From Betaproteobacteria bacterium (GTDB lineage Bacteria; Pseudomonadota; Gammaproteobacteria; Burkholderiales; SG8-39): a stretch of 64,000 nucleotides of DNA. Positions 34,417-42,915 of this stretch are shown one piece after another. Where the stretch lies: contig JAJDOG010000084.1 of assembly GCA_022340285.1 (NCBI GenBank), forward strand, positions 1 through 64,000, in the 5' to 3' direction. Every line of letters starts with the position of its first letter. Positions within the stretch are counted from its first letter, which is position 1. A program made the translations under genes and the position numbers. A model generated the notes under the pieces. It did not search any database and had not been told where the DNA came from. It saw nothing but the letters and a program-made list of their open reading frames with translations.

Positions 34417-35550
34417 ATGAACTTCGAGCTTTCAGACGAGCAACGCCAGGTGCGCGACGTGTTCGCGCGCTTCGCCGACGAGCGCATCGCGCCGGCGGCG
34501 GCGGCGCTCGACGAGGCGCACGAATTCCCGCGCGTGCTCTTCCGCGAGCTCGCCGATCTCGGGTTCTTCGGCATCCGCTATCCGGAGGACGTCGGCGGAT
34601 CGGGGCTCGATCTCGTCACGTTCTGCCTCGCGCTCGAGGAAGTATCGCGCGGGTCGGTGTCGCTCGCCGGCTGCGCCGCGATGCAGGCGCTGATGGGCAC
34701 GAAGTTCCTGCACATGCTCGGCAACGCGGACATCGTCGAGCGCCTCTTCAAGCCGGCGCTGCGCGGCGAGAAGATCGGCGGTGTGTGCATGACGGAGCCG
34801 AACGCGGGCTCGGACCTGGGTTCGCTCGCCACGCGCGCGAAGAAGGTGGACGGGGGCTACCGGCTCACCGGGCAGAAGATCTGGGTGACGTCCGCGCCGG
34901 TCGCCGATTTCTTCACCGTGTTCGCGCGTGCGGGCGAGGAGGGAAAGCTCACGATCTTCCTCGTGGAGCGCGATTTCAAGGGGCTCGCGATCGGCCGGGC
35001 CATCGAGAAGATGGGCGTGTGGGCGCTGCCGACGTCCGAGCTCGCGCTGGACGAGTGCTTCGTCCCGGATACGCACCGGCTCTCGAAGGACGAGGGCGAC
35101 GGCGAGAGCCATCTGCGCAAGCTCCTTGCGGAGATCCGCATCATCACGGGCGCGATCGCGCTGGGCGTGGGTCGCGCCGCGCTCGCGGAGGCGATCCGCT
35201 ATGCGGGAGAGCGCAAGCAGTTCGGCAAGCCGATCGACCGCTTCCAGGCGATCCAGCTCAAGCTGGCGGACATGGGCACGCCGCTCGAGGCCGCGGCGCG
35301 GCTCGTGTACTACGCGGCCTGGCTGAAGGACGCCGACCGGCCGCATCACAAGGAGGCCGCGATGGCGAAGCTCTTCGCCTCGGAGACCGCGGCCTCGGTC
35401 TGCGATCAGGCCGCGCGCGTGCTGGCCTCCTACGGCTACGCGATGGAATACCCCGTGCAGCGCTACCTGCGCGACGTGCGCTTCACGCTGATCGGCGGCG
35501 GAACGAGCGAGATCCTCAAGCTCATCATCGCGAAGGAGCTGTCGTCGTGA
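34417..35550 (+). CDS. iaaF: Acyl-CoA dehydrogenase, putative decarboxylating (benzylmalonyl-CoA type)
   Basis: 377 aa from MNFELSDEQRQ after GAGG. It has the ACAD features GGVCMTEPNAGSDLGSLATRA (FAD/substrate), YRLTGQKIWVTSA and RKQFGKPIDRFQAIQLKLADM. Near the C-terminus the motif reads IGGGTSEI, with Gly361 where MCAD-type enzymes have the catalytic Glu. In Aromatoleum, IaaF oxidises and decarboxylates benzylmalonyl-CoA, so loss of CO2 replaces proton abstraction; absence of the base would fit. Other ACAD branches place their Glu elsewhere, so this is not proof. It overlaps the B12 subunit gene by 4 bp. Confidence 0.85.
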   Translation: MNFELSDEQRQVRDVFARFADERIAPAAAALDEAHEFPRVLFRELADLGFFGIRYPEDVGGSGLDLVTFCLALEEVSRGSVSLAGCAAMQALMGTKFLHMLGNADIVERLFKPALRGEKIGGVCMTEPNAGSDLGSLATRAKKVDGGYRLTGQKIWVTSAPVADFFTVFARAGEEGKLTIFLVERDFKGLAIGRAIEKMGVWALPTSELALDECFVPDTHRLSKDEGDGESHLRKLLAEIRIITGAIALGVGRAALAEAIRYAGERKQFGKPIDRFQAIQLKLADMGTPLEAAARLVYYAAWLKDADRPHHKEAAMAKLFASETAASVCDQAARVLASYGYAMEYPVQRYLRDVRFTLIGGGTSEILKLIIAKELSS

Positions 35551-35948
35551 CGCGGGGCGACAAGCGCATCAAGGTGGTGCTGGCGAAGCCGGGCCTCGAC
35601 GGTCACGATCAGGGCGTGAAGGTGGTCGCGCGCGCGATGATGGATGCGGGATTCGAGGTGATCTACACGGGCCTGCGTCAGACACCCGAGCAGGTCGCGC
35701 GGATCGCGCTCGACGAGGACGCGGACGTGATCGCGCTCTCGAGCCTCGCCGGTGCGCATCTGCCGTTCTGCAGGAAGCTCAAGCCGCTCCTGGAGTCGGG
35801 CGGGCTCACCGACAAGGTCTGGATGATCGGCGGCAACATCCCGCGCCAGGACCACGACGAGCTTCGCGCGCTCGGCTTCAAGGGCATCTTCTCGACGGGC
35901 GCAAAGCTCGACGACATCGTCAACTACATCCGGGAGCAGGCGGCATGA
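35547..35948 (+). CDS. B12-binding small subunit of an acyl-CoA mutase
   Basis: 133 aa from a GTG overlapping the dehydrogenase stop (GTGA). It is a stand-alone cobalamin-binding domain: KPGLDGHDQGVKVVA holds the DxHxxG motif whose histidine coordinates cobalt, followed by ALSSLAGAH (SxL) and MIGGNIPRQD (GG). It pairs with the large subunit coded next, which it overlaps by 4 bp, giving a two-subunit mutase like those for isobutyryl-, 2-hydroxyisobutyryl- and aminophenylsuccinyl-CoA. Confidence 0.93.
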   Translation: MTRGDKRIKVVLAKPGLDGHDQGVKVVARAMMDAGFEVIYTGLRQTPEQVARIALDEDADVIALSSLAGAHLPFCRKLKPLLESGGLTDKVWMIGGNIPRQDHDELRALGFKGIFSTGAKLDDIVNYIREQAA

Positions 35949-37555
35949 ACGACATGACCCGACCCGAAGGCAAGCCCATCCGCAACGAATCGGGCATCGA
36001 GATCAAACCGCTCTACACGGCGGCCGATGTCGAGGCGACCGGCGGGCTCGAGATGATCGGGCAGCCGGGTGACTACCCCTATACGCGGGGCATCCACCCC
36101 ATGATGTACCGGCAGCGGCCGTACACCATGCGCCAGTACACGGGGTTCGGCAATGCGGCGGACACCAACAAGCGCTTCAAGTACCTCATCGCCAACGGCC
36201 AGACGGGGCTCAACGTCGCCTTCGACCTGCCGACCCAGATCGGGCTCGACTCCGACGATCCGCTTTCGGTAGGCGAGGTCGGCCGGGTGGGGATGGCGGT
36301 GGACACGCTGGCGGATGTGGAGACCGCGTTCGACGGGATCGACCTCGACGCGATCACCGTCTCGCTGACCGTCAACGGCGCTGCGGCGGTCCTGATCGCG
36401 ATGTACCTCGCGATGGCCGAGAAGCGCGGCTACGACGTGAAGAAGCTGCGCGGTACGGCGCAGAACGACATCCTCAAGGAGTTCATCGGCCGCGGCACCT
36501 GGGTGTTTCCGGTCGAGCCGTCGGTGAAGCTCGTCGGCGACACCATCGAGTACTGCGCCCAGCACGCGCCGAAGTACACGCCGGTGTCGGTGTGCGGCTA
36601 TCACATTCGCGAGTCGGGTGCGACACCGGCTCAGGAGATGGCGTTCGCGTTCTGCATCGCCAAGGCCTACGCTGACGACGCGATCGCGCGCGGCCTGCAC
36701 ATCGACGAATTCGCGGGAAGGCTCTCCTACAACTTCAACGTGTTCGGCAACCTCTTCGAGCAGGTGGCGAAATTCCGTGCCGGCCGCAGCCTGTGGGCCA
36801 AGATCGTGAAGGAGCACTACGGCGCGACCGATCCGCGCTCGATGTGGCTGCGCATGATCGCGGGCGGCGGCGGGGGCGGGCTCACGTTCGAGCAGCCCGA
36901 GGTCAACATCGTGCGCGGCGCCTACTACGCGCTGATCGCTGCGCTCTCCGGCGCGCAGACCATGGCGCTCTGCTGCTACGACGAGGCGTACACCATTCCG
37001 AGCGAATACGCGCAGCGAATCTCGCTTCGCACCATGCAGCTCCTCATCGAGGAGATGGGACTCGCCGACACGGTCGATCCGCTCGGCGGCGCCTGGTACG
37101 TCGAGACGCTGACCAACCAGATGCGCGCGAAGATGGAGGAGATCATGGCCGACGTCGACGCGCGCGGCGGGATCGTGAAGATGGTGGCCGAGGGCCGCGT
37201 CCAGGCCCAGGTCTCCGCGCAGGCGTACGCGATGCAGCGCTCGATCGAGGAAGGGCAGTTCCGGAAAGTCGGCATCAACTGCTATCGCACCGAGGAGGAA
37301 AAGCCCAACGTCGAATTCCATCCGTACAACGAAGCGGATGCCCAGGCGCAGGTTACGCGGCTCGAGAGCGTGCGGGCCAAGCGCGACGCGGGGCAGGTGA
37401 AGGAAGCCCTCGGCCGGGTGCGCGCCGATGCGCAGGCCGGCGCGAACGTGATGCCGGCGATCGTCGAGGCCGTGAAAGCCTACGCGAGCGTAGGGGAAAT
37501 CACGAACGAGCTGATTGGCGTATATGGAAAGTACCGCGAGCCGATCAGGTTCTGA
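35945..37555 (+). CDS. Acyl-CoA mutase large subunit, putative (2-aminophenyl)succinyl-CoA mutase
   Basis: 536 aa, methylmalonyl-CoA mutase (MCM) family catalytic subunit. Y65 in RQYTGFG and R183 in EFIGRGTW match MCM Tyr89 and Arg207, which read a free carboxylate. H220 (CGYH) is also kept. Two CoA/substrate motifs are rebuilt: the usual HSQTSG stretch reads IAGGGGGGLTFEQP (six glycines, 307-312), and SLHTN reads TMALCC (339-344). This suggests a dicarboxylic but bulky substrate, as expected for the aminophenylsuccinyl-CoA to aminobenzylmalonyl-CoA rearrangement of indoleacetate degradation. No MeaB-type chaperone gene is present in the window. Confidence 0.88.
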   Translation: MNDMTRPEGKPIRNESGIEIKPLYTAADVEATGGLEMIGQPGDYPYTRGIHPMMYRQRPYTMRQYTGFGNAADTNKRFKYLIANGQTGLNVAFDLPTQIGLDSDDPLSVGEVGRVGMAVDTLADVETAFDGIDLDAITVSLTVNGAAAVLIAMYLAMAEKRGYDVKKLRGTAQNDILKEFIGRGTWVFPVEPSVKLVGDTIEYCAQHAPKYTPVSVCGYHIRESGATPAQEMAFAFCIAKAYADDAIARGLHIDEFAGRLSYNFNVFGNLFEQVAKFRAGRSLWAKIVKEHYGATDPRSMWLRMIAGGGGGGLTFEQPEVNIVRGAYYALIAALSGAQTMALCCYDEAYTIPSEYAQRISLRTMQLLIEEMGLADTVDPLGGAWYVETLTNQMRAKMEEIMADVDARGGIVKMVAEGRVQAQVSAQAYAMQRSIEEGQFRKVGINCYRTEEEKPNVEFHPYNEADAQAQVTRLESVRAKRDAGQVKEALGRVRADAQAGANVMPAIVEAVKAYASVGEITNELIGVYGKYREPIRF

Positions 37556-37566
37556 GAGGATGCTCT

Positions 37567-38430
37567 ATGACAGTTGAACACTACTACGCGCCCAAGCACC
37601 TCGACGAGGCGCTCGAAGTATTAAGGGCGGGCAACGCGACGATCCTCGCGGGCGGCACCGACGTGATGCCGCAGAGCGAGTCGGGCAAGACGCCGCTGCG
37701 CAAGACGCTCGTCAACATCCGGCGCATTGCCGAGCTCACCGGGATCAGGCTCGCGAAGAACGAGGTCCGCATCGGCGCGCTCACCACCATCAGCGAGATG
37801 ATGGCGAACGACCTCATCCGCAAGCACTTCCCGATCCTCGCGGAGTCGGGCGACCATTTCGCGAGCGAGCAGATCCGCAACGCGGGAACGCTGGGCGGCA
37901 ACGTCTGCAACGCCTCGCCGGCCGGCGACACGCTCGTGCCGATGCTCGCGCTCGACGCGGTCGTCGAGCTCGCGGCGAAGCCGAACGGCTCGGTGGAAAC
38001 CCACACGACGCCGCTCGGATCGTTTCTCGTGGGGCCCGGCAAGACGCGCCGCGCTCAGGGCGAGCTGCTCGTCGCCATCCGGATCCCGGTGCCGCCCGCC
38101 GGCCAGGTGCAGCGGTTCTTCAAGTTCGGCACGCGGCCGGCACTCGACATCTCCGCGATCGCCATCGGCCTAGCCGCGGTCAAGACGAAGGGCGTGCTGA
38201 GCCATGTGCGGCTCGCCTACGGCGCGGTCGCGCCCGCGATCATGCGCGGGTCGAAGACCGAAGCGGTCCTGGAAGGGAAGCGGCTCACACCCGAGTTGAT
38301 CGAGCAGGCGGCGCAGGCGGCCCACGACGAGGTCAAGCCGATCTCGGACGTGCGCGCTTCGGACTGGTATCGCCGCGAACTGATGCACAACATCGTCAAG
38401 AGGATGCTGATAGATGTCCACGAACATTGA
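37567..38430 (+). CDS. Molybdenum hydroxylase, FAD subunit
   Basis: 287 aa from MTVEHYYAPKHLDEALEVL after GAGAGGA. It belongs to the CoxM/xanthine-dehydrogenase FAD-binding subunits. ILAGGTDVMPQ and IRNAGTLGGNVCNASPAGDTLVPMLALDA are the two FAD pyrophosphate loops, and the CO-dehydrogenase flavoprotein C-terminal domain follows. It passes electrons from the iron-sulfur subunit to the acceptor. It overlaps the [2Fe-2S] subunit gene by 17 bp. Confidence 0.93.
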   Translation: MTVEHYYAPKHLDEALEVLRAGNATILAGGTDVMPQSESGKTPLRKTLVNIRRIAELTGIRLAKNEVRIGALTTISEMMANDLIRKHFPILAESGDHFASEQIRNAGTLGGNVCNASPAGDTLVPMLALDAVVELAAKPNGSVETHTTPLGSFLVGPGKTRRAQGELLVAIRIPVPPAGQVQRFFKFGTRPALDISAIAIGLAAVKTKGVLSHVRLAYGAVAPAIMRGSKTEAVLEGKRLTPELIEQAAQAAHDEVKPISDVRASDWYRRELMHNIVKRMLIDVHEH

Positions 38431-38890
38431 GATCCGGTTCACGGTAAACGGCTCGCCGCGCACCGTCGCAGTGCCGCCGGAAATGAGCGCGCTCAACATG
38501 CTGCGCGAGGTGATCGGCCTGACCGGCACCAAGTACGGCTGCGGCGAGGGCGAATGCGGGGCCTGCACGATCCTGGTGGACGGCATGTCCGTCAACTCGT
38601 GCCTGCTCTTCGCCGTCGATTGCGACGGACGCAAGCTCACCACGGTCGAAGGCGTGGTGAACGAGCCGGCCGGCGCGCGCGTTCGAGATGCGTTCGTGCA
38701 GGCCGGCGCGGTGCAGTGCGGCTTCTGCACTCCGGGATTCGTCGTGCAGGCGGCGCACCTCATCGACACCCATGGGTCGAAGCTCGACCCCGAGACGATC
38801 AAGCGTGGCATCGAGGGCAACCTCTGCCGCTGCACCGGCTACAAGAAAATCGTGGAAGCCATCACGGCGGCCGCGCAGGAAGCGAGGTAG
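38414..38890 (+). CDS. Molybdenum hydroxylase, [2Fe-2S] subunit
   Basis: 158 aa. The plant-type cluster is bound by C43, C48, C51 and C63 (YGCGEGECGACTI...NSC). The second cluster is bound by C102, C105, C138 and C140 (QCGFCTPGF...NLCRCTGYKK). Both clusters are complete. This is the small subunit of a heterotrimeric xanthine-oxidase-family enzyme. In the indoleacetate pathway such an enzyme hydroxylates the pyrrole ring with water as the oxygen source, allowing attack without O2. Confidence 0.95.
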   Translation: MSTNIEIRFTVNGSPRTVAVPPEMSALNMLREVIGLTGTKYGCGEGECGACTILVDGMSVNSCLLFAVDCDGRKLTTVEGVVNEPAGARVRDAFVQAGAVQCGFCTPGFVVQAAHLIDTHGSKLDPETIKRGIEGNLCRCTGYKKIVEAITAAAQEAR

Positions 38891-38893
38891 AAG

Positions 38894-41260
38894 ATGGGCA
38901 TTGCACCCGAGGCACAGGTCGAGACCATCGCGCCGCACGAGGCGCGTGACGCGGGAACGGCCCGCACGATCGAGAAGGATTCCCTGATCGGCAAGCGCAT
39001 CGCGAAGCTCGACGCGCCCGACAAGGCGAGCGGCAAGACCCGCTACATCCACGACATGAACCTTCCCGGGCAGCTGCACGGGAAGATCCTGCATTCGACG
39101 CGGGTCCACGCGCTCATCAAGCGCATCGACACCTCGAAGGCCAAGGCGCTGCCCGGTGTCCACGCGGTCATCACCGCCGAGGACGTGCCCTATCAGCGCC
39201 CGCTCGGTGTATCGAAGGATCACATGCCGCTGAAAGGCGATCGCGTGCGGAGCATGCGCGACGAGATCGCGGCGGTGGCCGCGGATACGCCGGAGATCGC
39301 CGAGGCCGCGCTGAAGCTGATCGAGGTGGAGTACGAGGACCTGCCGCCGCTCTACAACGTCGCGGAGGCCATGAAGCCCGGCGCGCCGGTGCTGCACGAC
39401 CAGAAGCCCGACAACGTCGCGATGACCTTCGACTATTCGCACGGCGACGTCGTGCAGGGCGAGGCCGAATCCGACGTGGTCTTCGAGGACACCTTCAAGC
39501 TTCATTACGTGACGCATTGCTGCATGGGCGTGTCGGGGGTGATCGCCGACTTCGACTCGGCTGGCGGCCTCATGCTCTACTCGCAGACCCAGGTTCCGTT
39601 CTTGCACAAGCGCGAGTTCGCGGAGATCCTCGGCATCGACCCGGGCCGGATCCGCATCGTGCAGCCGCCGATCGGCGGTGGATTCGGATCGAAGCTCGAC
39701 ATCTATCCTTTCGAGCCGATCGCGATCTTCCTCGCCAAGGCCACGCGGCGGCCGGTGAAGCTCATCTTCTCGCGCGAGCAGGAGTTCCGCATCTCGCCGA
39801 CGCGCCAGCCGGTGCTGCTCACGCTGCGCAGCGGCGCGAAGAAGGACGGCACGCTCACGTTCCGGACGGCGACCACGCTCCACGACAACGGGGCCTACAC
39901 CTCCTGGGGAGCGACCACGCCGTTCGTCATCATGCAGACCATCTCGTCGCTCTACCGGGTGCCGCACTGCAAATACCACACGACTGCGGTGTACACGAAC
40001 AATCCGTACGCGGGCTCGTTCCGGGGCTACGGCAATCTGCAGGCCACGTTCGCCGTCGAGCAGCACATGGACAAGATCGCCGAGGCGATCGGCATGGACC
40101 CGCTCGCGTTCCGGCTGAAGAACGCGCAGGACCCGGGCGAGACCACGGGTCAGGGGATGCATTTCAAGTCGTGCGGGTTCAAGGACTGCCTGCGCACGGT
40201 GGCCGAGCGCGGCGACTACCTGCGCAAGCACGCCGAGAACATCGCGAACCAGGCGAAGCCGGAACGCTACAAGCGCGGCGTCGGGATGGCTTCGATGCTG
40301 CACGTCGGCGGCGGCGCGAAGATCTATCCGTCCGACGGTTGCGGCACGATCGTCAAGATCGACGACTTCGCCCACGTCACTGTGATGACGGGCGCCTCCG
40401 AGATCGGGCAAGGGTCGGAGACCGTGATTGCCCAGCTCGTGTGCGAGGAGCTCGGGGTGCCGATGGAAGCGGTGACGGTGGTGAACAACGACACCGACGT
40501 CAAGCCATGGGACGTCGGCGTGCACGCAAGCCGGACGACGTTCATCGCAGGCAATTCCGCGCTCGGTGCGGCCCGCAAGGCGCGCGACAAGATCTTGGCG
40601 GTGGCCGCGAAGGCGACGGGATACGACGCGTCGGCGCTCGATCTGCGCCAGGGGACGATCGTCATGGCAGGTACCGGCGAAGCGATCGTGCCGCTCGCGA
40701 AGCTGCTCCGGTCACTGCACTTCTCGGAAAAGGCCGACCTCGTCATGACGACGCATTACTACGAGCCGCCGTCCGAGCACCAGGACAAGGGCTTCAAGGG
40801 CGACGTGTCCGCGGCCTATGCGTGGGCCTCGCAGGTGATCGAGGTCGTGGTGGACACCGACACCGGCATCGTCAAGATGGAGAAGGTCTGGGGCGCGCAC
40901 GACGTCGGGCGCGTGCTGAACCGCCTGGGCATCGAAGGCCAGATCGAGGGCGGCGTGGTCATGGGGCAGGGTTACGCGCTCACCGAGGAGCTGATCGTCG
41001 AGGACGGCGTGGTGAAGAACCCCGCGTTCCGCGACTACAAGCTGGTCACCGCGCCGGAGATCCCTGAGATGGACGTCACGTTCATCGAATCCATGGACGG
41101 CGAGGGCCCGCGCGGCGCGAAGGGCGTCGGCGAGGCACCCGCGATCTGCATCGCCGCGGCGACCGCCAACGCGATCTACAACGCGACCGGTGTGCGGATC
41201 CAGACACTGCCGTACACACCGGAGAATGTTTACCGTGCCCTGAAAGGCGTGAACCGTTGA
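38894..41260 (+). CDS. Molybdenum hydroxylase, Mo-cofactor catalytic subunit
   Basis: 788 aa, 3 bp after the iron-sulfur subunit. Family motifs are IGKRIAKLDAPDKASGKTRYIHDM, PPIGGGFGSKLDIYPFEPIA (Mo-pterin binding), AGSFRGYGNLQATFAVEQ, ASEIGQGSETVIAQL and the C-terminal AKGVGEAPAICIAAATANAI, in which Glu of GVGE is the catalytic base. It is expected to convert indoleacetate or its CoA ester to the 2-oxo (2-hydroxy) derivative. The related 4-hydroxybenzoyl-CoA reductase and nicotinate-type enzymes share these motifs, so the substrate call relies on the operon. No Mo-cofactor insertion (XdhC/CoxF-like) gene is nearby. Confidence 0.92.
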   Translation: MGIAPEAQVETIAPHEARDAGTARTIEKDSLIGKRIAKLDAPDKASGKTRYIHDMNLPGQLHGKILHSTRVHALIKRIDTSKAKALPGVHAVITAEDVPYQRPLGVSKDHMPLKGDRVRSMRDEIAAVAADTPEIAEAALKLIEVEYEDLPPLYNVAEAMKPGAPVLHDQKPDNVAMTFDYSHGDVVQGEAESDVVFEDTFKLHYVTHCCMGVSGVIADFDSAGGLMLYSQTQVPFLHKREFAEILGIDPGRIRIVQPPIGGGFGSKLDIYPFEPIAIFLAKATRRPVKLIFSREQEFRISPTRQPVLLTLRSGAKKDGTLTFRTATTLHDNGAYTSWGATTPFVIMQTISSLYRVPHCKYHTTAVYTNNPYAGSFRGYGNLQATFAVEQHMDKIAEAIGMDPLAFRLKNAQDPGETTGQGMHFKSCGFKDCLRTVAERGDYLRKHAENIANQAKPERYKRGVGMASMLHVGGGAKIYPSDGCGTIVKIDDFAHVTVMTGASEIGQGSETVIAQLVCEELGVPMEAVTVVNNDTDVKPWDVGVHASRTTFIAGNSALGAARKARDKILAVAAKATGYDASALDLRQGTIVMAGTGEAIVPLAKLLRSLHFSEKADLVMTTHYYEPPSEHQDKGFKGDVSAAYAWASQVIEVVVDTDTGIVKMEKVWGAHDVGRVLNRLGIEGQIEGGVVMGQGYALTEELIVEDGVVKNPAFRDYKLVTAPEIPEMDVTFIESMDGEGPRGAKGVGEAPAICIAAATANAIYNATGVRIQTLPYTPENVYRALKGVNR

Positions 41261-41319
41261 GGGCGGGAGGCAGCGGGAATGAGTACGAGAAGTGAGTAGG
41301 GACGAGAGGGATTCAGGTG

Positions 41320-41509
41320 TTTCCCCTCCTTTTCAAGGAGGGGTGCCGCCGGAGGCGGCGGGGTGGTTCATGAAGCGCCCTCCACCACCCCGGCCGCTCT
41401 GCGGCGACCCCGCCCAGCCCGAAGCGGGCACGCTTCGGGCGTTCGCCGGCGGCGATGCGCGCAGGCGCATCGCGCGAAACCCCGCCTCACCCTCGGAGAG
41501 GAGGGGAAA
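41320..41509. repeat. REP/BIME-like element, copy 7 (long variant)
   Basis: One normal arm (GCCGCC/GGCGGC inner stem) and one long arm with extra stems GCCCGAAGC/GCTTCGGGC (41417-41425, 41432-41440) and GCGATGCGC/GCGCATCGC (41452-41460, 41465-41473). It occupies most of the 282 bp gap between the Mo subunit and the CoA-transferase gene; nothing else is evident there. Confidence 0.9.
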
Positions 41510-41542
41510 CTGCAAGCAGACATCGTTTCAACGCCCCGAGCA

Positions 41543-42739
41543 ATGAAACCGCGTACCGTCGTGTCAATGGAGCAGGCGCTGTCGCTGCCTTATGCGACGC
41601 TGCGCTTTGCCCAGCTCGGCTGGCGGGTGATCAAGATCGAGGCGGTCGGCGGCGGCGGGCTCCCGGGCGATCCGAACCGCTACATCGGCGCGCGCATCGC
41701 CGACGCCGACCGGCGCAGCTATTTCATCGCGCCCAACGTCGGCAAGCTGGCCGTCGCGCTCAACCTCAAGGATCCGCGTGGCCAGCAGGCGCTGCACCGG
41801 CTCATCGCCGCGGTGGGAACGGACATCTTCTGCTGCAACACGCTGCCCGAGCGGTACGCGGCGTTCGGGATCGACTACGAGACGATCAGGCGCGTCCGGC
41901 CCGACGTCATCTGGGCGGCGATCTCGGCGCTCGGCCCCGAGTATCCCAAGACGCCCGGCTACGACCCAGTGCTGCAGGCGATGGTGGGCTACATGGAGCT
42001 CACCGGTGATCCCGATGGACCGCCGATGCTTTCCGGTGTGCCGCTCATCGACCTCAAGGCCGGCGACGAGGTCTTCGCAGGCGTGATGCTCGCGCTCGCC
42101 GAGCGCGCCGAGACGGGACAAGGGCGTGCGATACACGTCTCGATGCTCCAGGCGGCTGCGTCGTGGTTGATCACGACCCTTCCGCTCGTCGACTTCGACT
42201 GTGCGCCCGACGAGATCACCCGCGCCGGGAACGAGCACCGCAAGTTCATTCCCACGAGCGTGTACCCGACGCGCGACGGGTTCGTGTACATGGCGATCGG
42301 CAACGACGCGCAATGGCGACGCCTCACCGCGGTGCCGAAGTTCGCGCCGCTCGCCAACCCGGTGCGCGAGACCAACGAGGGGCGCCACCGCGAGCGCAGG
42401 GCGATTCTCCGCGAGATCGCGGCCATCACGCAGGAGCATTCCAGCGTGGCGATCGCCGAGGATCTCGCGAAGGCGACGATACCGAACGCGCGGATCAACA
42501 CGATCCCCGAAGTGCGCGCGCTGGAGGCATTGCGGGACAAGCTGACGCTCACGCTCACGCCGGCCGGCAAGACGGTTCGCATGCAGCCGGCAGCCCTGGA
42601 CTGGCCCGGACAGAACACCGAGCTGCCCTTTCCGCCGAAGTACGGTCAGCACACACGCGAGCTTCTTCGTCAGGCCGGCTATCTGGATGGCGAAATCGAT
42701 GCGCTGGCGAAGGAAGGGGCGGTGAGTTGTGGGCAGTGA
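41543..42739 (+). CDS. iaaL: Class III CoA-transferase (CaiB/BaiF), putative aminophenylsuccinate type
   Basis: 398 aa. The CaiB/BaiF nucleophile is Asp170 in [17 protein letters not shown], close to the Asp169 of formyl-CoA transferase. [22 protein letters not shown] and [21 protein letters not shown] are also typical. In Aromatoleum, IaaL transfers CoA among C4-dicarboxylates such as succinate, phenylsuccinate and benzylsuccinate, placing the thioester where the mutase needs it. The gene has only a weak ribosome site next to its ATG; a REP-borne AGGAGG lies about 35 nt upstream. A start at MEQALSL (41567) is possible. Confidence 0.85.
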   Translation: MKPRTVVSMEQALSLPYATLRFAQLGWRVIKIEAVGGGGLPGDPNRYIGARIADADRRSYFIAPNVGKLAVALNLKDPRGQQALHRLIAAVGTDIFCCNTLPERYAAFGIDYETIRRVRPDVIWAAISALGPEYPKTPGYDPVLQAMVGYMELTGDPDGPPMLSGVPLIDLKAGDEVFAGVMLALAERAETGQGRAIHVSMLQAAASWLITTLPLVDFDCAPDEITRAGNEHRKFIPTSVYPTRDGFVYMAIGNDAQWRRLTAVPKFAPLANPVRETNEGRHRERRAILREIAAITQEHSSVAIAEDLAKATIPNARINTIPEVRALEALRDKLTLTLTPAGKTVRMQPAALDWPGQNTELPFPPKYGQHTRELLRQAGYLDGEIDALAKEGAVSCGQ

Positions 42740-42786
42740 AAGTTGTGGGCAGAAGCGTGAGGAGAGCAGGACGGAGATAGTAGTTT

Positions 42787-42903
42787 TTTCCCCTCCTTTT
42801 TAAGGAGGGGTGCCCGCGGAGCGGGCGGGGTGGTTCAAGCTTTGGTTCAGCAAACGCACCACCCCGGCGCTTCGCGCCACCCCTCCTCGGAGCGGAGGGG
42901 GAA
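42787..42903. repeat. REP/BIME-like element, copy 8
   Basis: Arms with GCCCGC/GCGGGC and GGCGC/GCGCC inner stems. It fills the gap between the CoA-transferase and IOR paralogue 2, and its GGAGGGG end lies about 13-20 nt before the IOR ATG, where it may serve as a ribosome site. Confidence 0.9.
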
Positions 42904-42915
42904 GAGCACTCAGCG

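Noticed and set aside
35945-37555. 2-hydroxyisobutyryl-CoA or isobutyryl-CoA mutase
   Set aside because: The MCM-type Tyr and Arg that bind a second carboxylate are present (Y65, R183), whereas those mutases carry Ile/Phe and Gln at these positions.
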